Assembly (NCBI GenBank): GCA_047967505.1
Contig: CM106541.1
DNA: 64,000 bases
Strand: one strand, 5' to 3'
From: Dipteris shenzhenensis
Lineage: Eukaryota > Polypodiophyta > Polypodiopsida > Gleicheniales
Within the stretch, counting starts at the first letter, position 1; each line of letters starts with the position of its first letter. Under the pieces are notes generated by a model. The model did no database searches. It was not told the DNA's origin and saw only the letters and a list, made by a program, of their open reading frames with translations. Positions 44,836-56,600 of the stretch are shown here, one piece after another. A program made the position numbers and the translations under genes.

Positions 44836-45348
44836 TTGGCTGACATTTTCAATCATTCAGGAGTGAGAAAAAACTATATGTCAGTAAAAACTCTTACACT
44901 CCTTGATAGAGCAAAACTACAAGATTGGGCTCAACACATATCCTTGCTGCTAACCAATTATGTATCCACTACCCATAATGGCAAAAGCTACATTGCCCAT
45001 CTATTGGCCATAATAATTGGGTTTGCAATAGATCAAGAGGATGACTCTACACCCCTCTCAACACAAGATATGGAGGACTTTGAAGCATTGATATTATCAC
45101 CAGAATGGGAATTAGATCCTTCACCGAGGATTACCAAAAAGCGAGCGAAGAAAAGCGAGCGAGGCCAAATAAGCGAGCGTGGACAAACAACAATGCAAGG
45201 TGTTATTTGTTTAATAACAACCACATCATATTCATCTAGGACAGCCAATTACCACAATTTATGCTCCAAGAAAGCTTACCCACTCATCTACATCTTGGCT
45301 AGCATGTTTCCAGAAGTACATGTTCAAATCATGTTTCCTTTGCTGTGA
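44836..45348 (+). CDS. Hypothetical 170-codon frame, possible element fragment
   Basis: Begins MADIFNHSGVRKNYMSVKTL, with a hydrophobic middle (IAHLLAIIIGFAIDQ) and a basic repeat (KKSERGQISERGQT). I do not recognise it. It lies at the end of gypsy element A and may be a fragment of another element's gag, or chance. The TTG or ATG start and the lack of a neighbouring promoter leave it doubtful. Confidence 0.25.
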   Translation: MADIFNHSGVRKNYMSVKTLTLLDRAKLQDWAQHISLLLTNYVSTTHNGKSYIAHLLAIIIGFAIDQEDDSTPLSTQDMEDFEALILSPEWELDPSPRITKKRAKKSERGQISERGQTTMQGVICLITTTSYSSRTANYHNLCSKKAYPLIYILASMFPEVHVQIMFPLL

Positions 45349-45583
45349 AAAAGTAATGATAAAATAAAACATTGAATGCTTTCAATAATGAGAATAGTAA
45401 CATATTACATTAACTGCTCTTCATGTTGTCAAAAGACACCTTTTTTCTAAAAGTTATTAACTCCATAGCACAAAAAGCATATGTCATACAAAAAAAAATT
45501 AATATAAAAATTTGATGCTTCAAAATATCTTCCAACCCTTGGAATGATTGTACAAAATGTTTTTTCATGCATTGCCAAAACAT

Positions 45584-45800
45584 GGAAGCACACCTATGTA
45601 TATCATCCGCTTTCAAAGGAAATATAAAAAAGTGACATCTAGGCTGCCTACTAAATGCTTGATGGGTTTCTTCCACCTTCAAAAAATACAACTTAGTGCA
45701 GCTTCATGCAAGGAAGCACACCTACATATATTATCCGATTCTGAAGGAAATGCAAAAAAAGGGCATCCAAGCCATACACTACATACTTGATGGGTTTCTT
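45584..45800. repeat. Diverged 128-bp tandem duplication at the transposase 3' end
   Basis: GGAAGCACACCTATGTATATC at 45584 is echoed by GGAAGCACACCTACATATATT at 45712; CTTGATGGGTTTCTTC recurs in both copies. The second copy overlaps the C-terminus of the minus-strand transposase. Confidence 0.8.
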
Positions 45801-48800
45801 CTACCACCCAGAGCTTGAAACAATTCAACTTTTGTCAATGTAGCCTGATGCATAAACTGATGTACCATTTCAGTTAAGCCCAAGACAACAATAAACACGA
45901 AGTATATGTGCTTGCAAGGCATGTAGGGACTTTTTCTTGCTTCCCTTTCTGTGAAATCAAGGCATGTGCAATGTGGAAACTCTGAAATCAAGACACTATA
46001 TGTTAGCCCCTTGGACATTGATCCTGTTGTATGAACATGGAATACATGCACCTCATGTGGAATAATGATGTTCTCTCTCACCACCTCCCCATTTTCTATA
46101 ACTACCTTGTGTATCCTTTCCTTGAAATATTTATTCAACTTACTTCTCCATGAAACAAGCTTTCCATCATGATGAGAAGGGCGCACATGGCTAGGTGTAT
46201 GGATTTGATGTGCATAAGGAGGTCCCATCACACCAATAGAATCATCACTATTAAATACGAACCTTGCCCTTACAAGGGCACCCCTCTCATCTACAGTCAT
46301 TGATGTCCCACTTGCAACCTTCCATACACCTGGAGAGACCCCAGGAACACCTTGAATGGATTTATCCACATTCCATGTATGGGTGACACAAGTATTACAA
46401 AACCATACAAATTGCTCTATCACTCCATGAGAATGTTGCCTTCTTCCCTCAAAACAAGGGGCTGGCACACCATAACTTGCACTTCTACCAAGTGAATTGA
46501 TTAGTGCCCCACATCGTCTCTGACTCTCTGCCAAGTAGTCAAAGCATTTGACAATGCTATGTGGTTCGGTTCTCCTGACCGCCCAATTGGCTTCATGAAT
46601 ATCTATCTCTCTACAAACCACGTCCTGTGATGGACTCTTGAAATCAATTTGTCTTCTTTTTCCTATCACTCTCCTTGTTGTCATTGTCATGTATTTTGGT
46701 CGATGACTATCATTTCCATGGACCGATGTTGAACATTTTGAACCCCTCTTTCTTCTTATGCTCACCTGTTATTGGCCTATTCATCTCAGGAGATTGTATC
46801 CTAGCCTCTTCAATCACTATGCGTGATAAATCCACAAGCCTATTTCTGTCCCCTTTACCAGACCCACTACCATCAAGTATTCTTCATCAGAGAGCATCCA
46901 AATTTGGTCCTGTACCCAAGTGTCTTCCATTCATAAAGGCATTGTAGTGGGCACTCTGAAGGACACTCATTGCAAGATCTGTTGCACAAGCATCATACAA
47001 TGTTATGTGTTTTGCATATCCATGTGCTGCTCTCATGCTAGAATGTTTTGTCTCTGAAAGGTTCACTGTAGGAACAAATCCAGAGTGCTCTTCTTGCCGT
47101 AAGAACATTCCCCCCCACTGGTTGACTCTAACATCCCACCAAGCAAGCCATGTATGCAATGTTGGTAGCTCACCCTCCTTCACGTGAATCGGGGACCAAT
47201 ACAAATTCAATGTTTGTTTGCATTGGCCTACAGAAGTTGAAGTTGTTGCCTCTCTCCACTTTCGACATAGAACTTTATTCTCCTCCTGAAATTGTGGCTA
47301 AATGCATCATCTGGTGTGCTCAACCATGCTCATCTCCCAATGGAAAACACAAGTTCTTTCTCTACCATCCATCACATTTTTAGGTCCACCATTGTAAACA
47401 GTGCGGATAGCCAGCCAATTTGCTCCTGCTCCATCTGCCATGAATCCACGGAATTCAGGTTTTTTAAAACCATTCTTCTCCATTGTATTGTTCAGTAGCT
47501 CCCAGAATCGAACTTGAGCATGGTTATCCTCCACCTTGAATTCACATATTGCTATAGTTAATAGTTCCCTTATGAATGGGTCATACACATGAGCATCCAT
47601 TGTTAACCATCCCCTCACTCGATGCACATGGTCAAAATGAACCCATTGTGATCCCAAGCTTCCACCAGGCCGCATGCGATTCACTAGATCAACTCCTGAT
47701 CCTGGACCAATGGTCGACATTTTGAAGATATGTGGTTGTTGTTCATCTTGCAATTGTTCACGAAATAGGATACTTTGTAGGTATGGATATTTGCATCTCC
47801 TCTTTAAATCAAGTATTGAATCCATTCCACCATCCCCTCCTCTAGCCTCACTTCTTGCGCTCTGCACCACTCTCTGAAGCCTCCTTCTCTGGGTCATTGG
47901 TGTAATGGTTTCAAGCACTTCTTTGAACTTTTGATCATCTAGTGGCTCCACAACAACCCCATCCTTTGCTAGCATCATCTCCATCACAAGGTCTTGTGCC
48001 ACAGACACCTCGATATTTTTGCAAGAGGAATTTCCATTCAACCTAGCACGCATTGAAATGAGATCCTCTACTTGCATTTCCTTTGCTCGACTTCTACCTT
48101 TTTCAATTGGATGGTCATGGAAACCCACATGCACTGCGCATCTCATTGTCTTCACTCGTTCATGGGGAAAGCAATAATATATAATAGCACTGAGCTTTCC
48201 TTTCCATTGTGTATCATTTAAAATTCCCATTCGTTCAAGGAAAGGACAATCCAAATTACAACATCTCAAATAACTTGAACATCTACTCATTCTCAGAACA
48301 CCATTGAAGCAGTCTTGCGAACATGTGGAATATTTTGTCCAAACATGACCATCAGCATTCTGTTCCATTCCAGACATTGGTGAACCCTTAGGCATAGGTG
48401 GAAATTCGAAGACAATATATCCATCGTAAGTTAGAGGAAGCTCAGTAACCTTCTCCACCTGAACTGCAGATTTGAGCACAACATGAAGAGAACTATTCAA
48501 AGGCATGCTCTCTATAAGTGAAACCACACTATTCAGTTCATGATTCATAAAGTCACCATGAGTACCTCTCTTATAGGACATGTGAACTCTTAAGGTTGAT
48601 TGTTGGCCACCACTAATCTTGAACCCTTTCTGACCATCCTCTAAGTTCACCACTGGAAGTACAATGGCAAGCTCATCTATTCTGATTTCTTGATGTAGCT
48701 CAATGTCCTCGTTCTCAATATGAAAGTGTTCCTTAAGCTCCACCAATGAAACCTCCAAGAAAGGAGTGTCAAAATGAATGGTCAATGATTCGTGTTCTCC

Positions 48801-48827
48801 AAAGCGAATGAAAACTGAGAAAGGCAT
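45779..48827 (-). pseudogene. MULE-like DDE transposase with SWIM zinc finger (nonsense-damaged)
   Basis: A long, almost intron-free minus-strand gene of about 1016 codons from the ATG at 48827. The N-terminus (about 400 residues) has a Cys/Trp/His zinc-like region (CSSYLRCCNLDCPF, FHDHPIEKGRSRAKE). The RNase H-like core holds Asp411 in WLTMDAHVYDP, Asp465 in FRGFMADGAGANW and a C2H motif (ERTCVFHW, Cys493/His496) known from MULE transposases. Downstream lie WWDVRVNQWGGMF and MNGRHLGTGPN. The C-terminus has a SWIM finger (CTC then CKH in FPHCTCLDFTEREAR .. YMPCKHIYF). In-frame stops occur at 47307-47309, 47298-47300 and 46884-46889, and the frame changes near 46700-46760. No terminal inverted repeats were found. 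Confidence 0.75.
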
Positions 48828-50060
48828 GATTCAAATGCTAGAGCCAAGATGTAGCACCAGACGACACCAACTAAAGAACAAGAGAAAAGCTAGCTACAAA
48901 AAGGGTTCGAAAGCAGGGAGGCAAAAGAAGAAATGGCATAGATGTGTTGGAGACCGAAGAGAATGGAGCAAAGAGAAGTGTTGAAAGAGCCACTGAGAGA
49001 GAAGCAAGTTTGTCTCTGTAAGTGTCAAATGCAAATGGATGTCACTATTAGCATCCAAGGTGGTCGTTTAACTGCAAGTCTTTATTGAACAATATGTGTT
49101 TATTTGTTTAGAATAATGGTAATCTTTGAACAAGATGCCTTCATGCATATAGTAACTTGAATGACGCCTCTATGCATTTCATTCAGTAACTCTTCAGTAA
49201 GGTATTGAATAAAAATGAATGAATAAAAAGAGAAGTAACTTTCAAATTTATATATTGGTATTGAAAGACTAAAATAGCAAGAAAAAAATTAAAGATTTAT
49301 AATTACTATATTTTACTAGCAATAGTTAGAATGAGTAGTATCTTCAAATCCATATCTAAAATGAAAACTATCGAAATGTGTTAGTTTACTTCACATTTGC
49401 ATGAATGAGCAATATTACTATTTCCATCATGAGTCATTACATGGTGTTCTCCTCACTATTACAAGGTGTTAATTATGCGGTCTTCTCCTACTGTCTAATA
49501 ATGACCAGGCCTGCAAAATCCCGCAAAAATCGTTTCCCTAAAGGCTACACCTGCAAAATCTATCTAATAATGACCATCACCTGCAAAATCATTACTACAA
49601 TATTGCCTGCAAAATCTGGAGATATTATGAGGTCAAATATTATGGCGTGGTGGGCTGGGTCAAATTCTCTCTCTCTTTCTCTCCAGCCTTGAAGCGATTT
49701 TATCTCTCTTTCTCTCCAGTCTTGAAGCTTCCCTCAAGTGCTCCTCACACTCCTCCAACACTCCCCACCCCCTTCCATTCCTGCCCTCTCATCTTCCCAC
49801 AGTTCAAAAGTTTAGTGATGTCGACTCCTTCTTTTCCAAGGTGCCTGCCGTGACATCGAGCTACTTGTGGCTTTCAACAAACTTCAACGACATCGACCTC
49901 CTTGCGGCCTTTAACAAACATCAACGAGCAAAGAGCTTTTGAGGTAAGTACTCCTCTTTTCTCCTCAGAAATTCAATGACCATAGCCTAGGGAGGCAAGC
50001 GTAACGGTGGCTCATTGTGAGAAAGAGATATGAAGCAAAGTGAGCCGAAAGAGATATGAA
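48828..50060. other. Intergenic between the transposase and the foldback cluster
   Basis: No gene. CCTGCAAAATC occurs four times at irregular 30-40 bp spacing (about 49508-49617), with CTAATAATGACCA twice. A 35-bp CT-rich phrase (CTCTCTTTCTCTCCAGYCTTGAAGC) is duplicated at 49666-49730. GCAAAATC-type repeats may be remnants of a small element. Confidence 0.5.
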
Positions 50061-50335
50061 GCAAGGTGGCTCACTATGGTGGCAGTTGGACTGCCTGGGG
50101 CAACAAAAGAGGCAGCGCGTTTTGCTGCCCCAGGCAGTCCAGGAAGGACCTTGTTCGCTGTGGTGGCAGTTGGACTGCCTGGGGCAGCAAAAGAGGCACC
50201 GCGTTAACAGCAAAAGAGGCAGCGCATTAATGCGCTGCCTCTTCTGCTGCCCCACGCAGTCCAGGAAGGAAGTTGGACTGCCTTCCTAAGCAAGGTGGCT
50301 CGATGTGGTGGCAGTCCAGAGCAAGGTGGCTCGCT
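50061..50335. repeat. Foldback repeat cluster 1
   Basis: Head-to-head copies of GCAAGGTGGCTCRCTGTGG plus CAGTTGGACTGCCTGGGGCA and their reverse complements around centres such as GCGCATTAATGCGC (50222-50235) and GCGTTAAC. The arms contain AGCAAAAGAGGCAGCGC. Three partial copies are joined end to end. Confidence 0.9.
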
Positions 50336-50648
50336 ACCCGCCTCTGTCCTCTTTCTCATATTGTTGTATGTAAAACTTTGATTAACATTTGTTATCCAAC
50401 CGAATACAACCTAATGAGTAACAACGAATCGATCACGTAGTAATGAAATTTAGAACACAGGCGATCATCCTGCTTCACTATAATGAACACATGAAGCATG
50501 CTTCTAGCAATTCATCCGTGGGAAACTACCTTGCGGAGGCGGATTCTATACATTCGATCGTGCATGCTGACAATAATTAGGAGAGCATGTTCGTATAGAT
50601 TCTTAGAAGAGAACGATGAGGAAGACGATCAATCACAGGCAGTCCGGA

Positions 50649-50834
50649 GCAAGGTGACTCGCTGTGGTGGCAGTTGGACTGCCTGGGGCAGCAAAAGAGG
50701 CAACGCGCTGCCTCTTTTGCTGCCCCAGGCAGTTTAACGCGCTGCCTCTTTTGCTGCCCCAGGCAGTCCAACTGCCACCACAGCGAGCAAGGTTATCCAA
50801 CTTCCTTCCTAGACTACCTCGGGAAGGAAGTTGG
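50649..50834. repeat. Foldback repeat cluster 2 (about 50-bp arms, triplicated inner arm)
   Basis: The left arm from 50649 pairs with 50743-50792 over about 50 bp, nearly perfectly. A second copy of the inner right arm (50709-50733) lies between, so the left arm could pair with either. A smaller palindrome follows (CCAACTTCCTTCC at 50797, GGAAGGAAGTTGG ending 50834). Confidence 0.93.
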
Positions 50835-53042
50835 ATACTTCGAGGGGTTGTCACTTGCAGATCCTCCAACAGTATGCTCAGCAGATCCCAGGCCACGTCG
50901 CTAGGCCTCATTATCCAAGGCCGTGTTCTCAGTGGGTGCAAAGAAATTTGACGGGATTGCACAACTGGGATTAGGACTTTGACAACATCACCGTTCCACG
51001 ATCATAATGTGTTACAGAACATCCCTCGAAGAAGAGCCGAGACGAATCTGGAGACAGATTGATATTGAAGAAATTGAAGAAATTGAAGAATCTGACGTCT
51101 TCATTCCTTGCACGAATCCTTGCTCAAAAGCTCAGCCTCAATCGCTCAGTAGCTGGTTCTCCTCTACCCTAGCTTGCTGTGTCTTGTTACACAATTATAG
51201 AGGTTTGCTTTGATCGTCTTTATGTTGCTCTTATTAGGAGGCTCTCCAGCGTGTTCATTTTGCACAGTTTATATTTCTTGAAAGCTCTCTAGCATTTCTT
51301 GCGATATCTTATCTCATGAGCATGCTGGCTGTGTGTTGTCAAATCAGAGTGTCGACTTCTCTTGCATATGTGATGATATTATTAGATGCTTCCGATGAGC
51401 TTCAAGAAAATATGCAAACCTCAAGCTAATTTCGGTGATCCCACTTTGCTTGTACTCGAGATACAATTTCCTTGAAAATTTCTCAATAAACTTGTCCATT
51501 CAAGCTTCAATTTAGCACCATGACAAAAGGGCTTCAGCTGCAATTTGCATACTAAGTCACTCTGTGCACTCTTCGGACGCAGAAAATTTGAAGTTTGCTA
51601 AGAATCGTAATGTTCTAAGTCGGTTTTTATGAGTTATGAAATTTGGGCTCAAGTCACCGCCGAGAGTGATTTTATAGATTGGACTCTTCTGGACTGAATG
51701 CCATGCTAGTTACGTAGTGGGAGGTTGTTTGCGATCCCATCATTTACGTACTCTGGGCACCCGTGGATTTTGCAGATTTTGCTCTAGATGGTTGGTACTG
51801 CTGATGTTTCGATGGCTTTGGTTTGAATTTGTTCAGAGGGTTGTTATCTCTGATGTTGCTTTCGATGGTTGCCTGTTTTTGAAATCACTGTCTTCGATAA
51901 AGCCATCTTATTTGGAGTAGCTGCTGTCTCAAAATTGTGTCGCGAGCTCGGAAGGTGTAACACGAGTAGTTCATCAACTTCTTCAAGTGCTTGAAAAAGG
52001 CCATCTTAGTTGGAGTCTTTCTCTCAATTGTGTCAAGCTTGGAAGGTGTAAACATGAGATTTACTTGTTTTTGTTGTTGTAGTAAGCTTGCGATTTGCTA
52101 TCCTAGAGTTCTACTGAGTGCATTTCTCCAGACAACGCTTCGTGAAGAGTTCTGCTTCTTTTGCTTTTGTCAATATCGCACCTTGCTATTTCTTCAAACG
52201 ATTTGAGGTGCTTCAAATCTGCAATTACATAATACGTATTATAGTGGAGCCCTGCGTTTAAAAGGTTGCAAGAGAGTTTGCATACGTGCTTGTGCCTTCT
52301 CAGCTACTTGCTCTCATCCTTGGTATAAATTCCTCCTGGTGCTACAAGCCTAGACAAGGACTGTGCTGGCCATTGAAGTGGTTGCGGTTGTGCATTCTTT
52401 GGCACTCTCCATGCTTAATGCAAATCGGATCTAAGCTAGTGAGGTAGAGACAAGAGAGAAGTTGTGTCTTGTTAGGGAGATTTTAAACCCTGTCATCCAA
52501 GTTGATTGTCTACTTGGAGGAGTGAAGGCGCTCGAGGCTCGAAAGCGTGAAATGGAATGGGGGAGTGAAATGTCACAAAGGCAAATGAGAAGGATTCCCA
52601 CCATGCTCTACTAAACAGAGACCTGACATACATGCATCTATTACTAGCAAAGCATTAAAATGTGAAAACTCCTTGTGGAGTCGGGCCAGTTTGAAAACTC
52701 CTTGTGGAGTCGGGCCAGTGTGGAGTCGGACCAGTGAATCAATGTATCCCCTTGACACAGCCATAAATTTGTGCAAATGCATAGATTTTTGTGAAAATCT
52801 GGAGGGCACTTCTTCTCTTCAACTTCGTCCTTCCCATCCTCACTCCGTCACGCTTCTCCTCCTCTGCGTTGGCCTTGCAAGCTCCTCGTAGTACTCTTCG
52901 TCATCTCTCTGACCGATCTCCAGCTATTGTAGCCAGCAATCACACGACGCTAGCTTTGCAAATGTGAGACTCGAGCAATCTGTCCTGTAGATCCATATAT
53001 ACGAGGCATGTACGCCCACGGTTGCTAGAGTTACCCAGAGCC
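50835..53042. other. Intergenic, with short duplications
   Basis: No gene that I can support; the frame at 51007-51213 has an IEEIEEIEES repeat only. A diverged duplication of about 107 bp (AGCCATCTTATTTGGAGT near 51902, GGCCATCTTAGTTGGAGT near 52001, both ending GGAAGGTGTAA) and a 30-bp tandem repeat at 52662-52735 (TGAAAACTCCTTGTGGAGTC, two and a half copies) are visible. Confidence 0.5.
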
Positions 53043-53147
53043 ATGCAAGGGAGGGGAACTTGGACTGTCGGGGGTAGTAAAAGAGGCAGCGCATAAAAGC
53101 GCTACCTATTTTGGACCCTCGGGCAGTTCAATAGTCCCCTCCTTGCA
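53043..53147. repeat. Diverged foldback element of the same family
   Basis: ATGCAAGGGAGGGGAACTTG at the left pairs imperfectly with the reverse complement at the right (CCCCTCCTTGCAT). The middle contains AAAAGAGGCAGCGC / GCGCTACCTATTTT. The arms resemble those at 50061-50792 (TTGGACTGYC, RGCARYRAAAGAGGCAGCGC), showing an older copy of the family. Confidence 0.85.
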
Positions 53148-53319
53148 TAGCGTTCAAAAGACCATGTGACCTATCCCTCTAAGAGTCCAATAGCATTCCA
53201 AAGACCATTAGACCTGTAGACCAAAGCATACTTGTAGACAAAAGATGAAATGGTCGAAGCAACCTTTTGTGAGTATGAAAGAAAGTATTGATACATGGAG
53301 GATTGAGTAGAAAAGCCTT

Positions 53320-53401
53320 CATGAAAAGACAGCTTGAGATGCGAAAAAGGACAGCGTGTTAACGCGCTGTCCTTTTTCGCATCTCAAGGTGTCTTTTCAT
53401 G
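53320..53401. repeat. Near-perfect 82-bp palindrome
   Basis: Both halves pair around GTTAAC (53358-53363) with two mismatches; the arms include CTTGAGATGCGAAAAAGGAC. Almost no spacer separates the arms. The centre AGCGTGTTAACGCGCT resembles those of the other foldbacks, although the outer arms differ. Confidence 0.95.
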
Positions 53402-53659
53402 AGGGTAAGGGGTAGGCATAGAAGTGCATATTTACCACTGCAATTCCATATATCCAAGTGTATAGATACCATTGCAAGTTGATATACTATGTGCATTGGA
53501 GACGAACCTTTTTCTTTTAGGACACAAGTGGGTGAATGTTCCCTAAACTGGAAATCAATTGCATTGGTAGATACATGTATTTGTTTTTAGTTTTGGTTTT
53601 TATTGAAAAGGTTTTGAGAACTATGATTGGAAAAATGCCTTGTTTTTTGTCTTTTCAGG

Positions 53660-56600
53660 ATGACAGGAAAAAAAGGCAGAAAAGTTCAAGTGGCACATTC
53701 TACAAAGGTGACAAGAGGAACAAAAGTAGATCACAATGTTGAATCATCAGTAGGTGGAACAAAAGAGCAAGAAAGTGTGGTGGGTCTAGAGGTTGAAGTA
53801 TCATCAACTCAAAGAGATGAAGGTCCAAGAGTGGTGGAGGATGAGTTGGATGATAGGGAAGTTCAAGTGGAAGGAGGAGGTGATGTGATTGGCAAATGTA
53901 GGATGCTTGATTCAGATCAGTGTCCTCGCATTCCCTTATGTAGGTTGATACCTTATGCAAGAGTGAGAGGACTTCATGATGATGTATCTTCACTCAAAAG
54001 TACATTTCAAGTGGAGGGCTATCTCCCAGAGAAAGGATCTTTCATTGTATCTGTCTGCAAGAGTGATGGAGAGGAGATAGTTGTGACATATGATATGAGG
54101 AAGAGTTGGTCTCCCACCTGGAGAGAGGTGGATGGGGAGTTTGAGAAAGATGTGATGTCTAACACTGACTTTCATTTTATGTCGCAAAAGATGTTATTTG
54201 TTTGGGAGGGCAATCATAGGACCACTGCATGGATGAGCGTTATCAAGGAAATCTTTCCTACAAACAAGAAAAGACATGTACGAGTGGTATGCACAATAAT
54301 TGACCCAAGGAAAATTAGTGAGATTGCTCTCTTGGCAGGGCTACAATGAATGAATTCGTAAGTACATGGACTCTCTGAATCTTCTCCACATTTGTGTTTT
54401 ATGCTACTTTGCATTTATTGATTGGGTTGTGTACTTTGCTGTTTGTTTTCTAGCATGAATGAACATGCCATTATCAAACCCAGTCTAAGGGACATACTCA
54501 TAAATGCACACAACATTTGTGAGTGTGACTCTATGGTGTTTATGAGAACATTGTCTTCGAGTGAGATCAAATCAATAGAGAATTGGAGGGCTCAAGAGAG
54601 TAAAGGGAAGAAGCCATGGTTTCCATTGACAAGAGGTTATCTGGCAAGGCTTGTCTTCCAGGTATAATGTTGCATTTGTATTGATGCTTACATCTTTATC
54701 ACTCCTTTGCTTTCTCTAATTGGAACTTATGTATGTAGGCTGAGTACAATACAAAGCTTAAAAAAGCAATGGACAAAATATCTACAAAGCTACCTTTAGA
54801 TCAAAGGGGAGAGGTAGAAGGAAAGCAGTGTACCATAATTCAAAAGAGAATTGCTGATAGGATGGGAAATGTGTGAATTGAATTTTCTATACTTTGTTGC
54901 ATTTATTTTGAAGTTAAGTGACTGACATGTCATCTTTGGATAGGTGTTGAATTGTATAGATCTTGGTCTTGGAGAGGCTTGGTTGGAAAAGTTGTTTGCC
55001 TTGCGCTTTGATGGTACGGACTCTTGCGTGACATTGGAGAAGCTCCAACTCATTGCAAAGTCTGATTTGAGATTAGAAAAAAAAATATTTTCCTTTCTTT
55101 GTTAGAAGCCACTAAACCTATGCGAGACATGTACTTCATGCCTGTGCGTGACCTTGAGTATAGAGGGTGTGTTTCTTCTACCAATACAAATCATCTTTCA
55201 TGGTGTTTGTTTGTTTCTTGCCAATGGCATGACTCTTATTTTTTTATTATAAAATTGCATCAACTTTTACTGTTTAGGTGGATTAGTAGAGAGATATTTT
55301 TGGAGAAGGTGGAGAGACAGTCATTGAAAGTGCTTGAAGATTTGAGGGTGATCACAACAATGGGCATGCCTTTGGATACCCCTAAGGATTACACATTGCA
55401 GCAATACATGGAGGATATAAAACTGGAGGGGAGAAAACATATGTTTGTGGTGCTAAGATCAAAGGAAACAAAGATGGAGAGCAAGGGTGGAAAAAAAGGA
55501 GATGGACTATCTGAGTTGGACATGGCTGCCCATAGGGTGGTTTATAGGTATGTTGTCAATTCATTTGAAGGTTCATTTTTCATTTGTCTATGTTTGTATT
55601 GTTGATTCATGTAATTACACAATCATTGATGGTTATTCCACTTGATTTCTTGACCTTTTGATGGTTTGGGACATCCAATTTTTTTTTGTTTCTTGGTTGA
55701 TAGATATCTCTCCCACTTGGCAATAGAGAAAAGGATCTCTGACATTCCAAATTTGTGCAAGAGTTGGGTGGAGATTGGTCATGTTGCATGCATGTATCCA
55801 CCTGGCATGCACCGTCTCTCTCAATGGGAATTAGCACATTGTCCCTGGTGGATAGATTTCCCTAAAGGACAAGTACTGGTGCGAGAAAGAGACTTGTACA
55901 ATACTTATGCTTCACAAAAAGCCAATGAAGCAAGTAAGGACAAAGTGGAGGGAAGCTCAAGGAGAGATAAGAAAGAGAAAGAGAAACAAGAACATCCTAC
56001 AGAAAAAGGTAAGGAAGATACAATATGATTGTTTGTTGATGTTTTCTTCAATTCGTTTTGACATTGCATTAATATTATGATTGTTCTCTTTCTAGATGAG
56101 GGACCATCTAGTCCTATGCGGCATGAAATGGATCACATAGAGAGTGCAGGTAAGGTTGTTGTTATGCTCTGCATATGTAGTTGTTCCTTTAACACTAGTT
56201 TTACTTGTAATTGATTTGCTTTTGCATATAGGTGGAGAATCAATCTCGGGACTTGTGAAGCAATACATGTTCCATTGATCACAGTCACCTGACATTTCCT
56301 TGGCTTGTGGCATCACACCTTTGTTTGCTTGTACAGTTGGAGATTACATTGCAATGGGCAAAGACTTTGCTAACTCTAAAAGAAATGATAAGTATGCTAT
56401 TTTGCATGAGTTTTTTATTACAGTGGCTAGTCGAGATCAGGACTACAAGAGGATGGGTAAGAAGGTGAAGTGGGCTTCAGATTTTATATTGCTTGATTTT
56501 CCATCTGGCTATCCACTTGATGAGAGAGGATCCACTCCTACTTGGAATGTCTTGCTCGAGGACCATGTGCGGCATGGGCTTGCAGTTGCATCAACTTCTT

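Noticed and set aside
49508-49617. Four spaced CCTGCAAAATC repeats resembling a CRISPR-like array
   Set aside because: Repeats are only 11 bp, spacing is irregular, the sequence is a eukaryotic genome and there are no cas genes.
51007-51213. Small protein frame with IEEIEEIEES
   Set aside because: No domain, no plausible splice context and low coding character outside the short acidic repeat.
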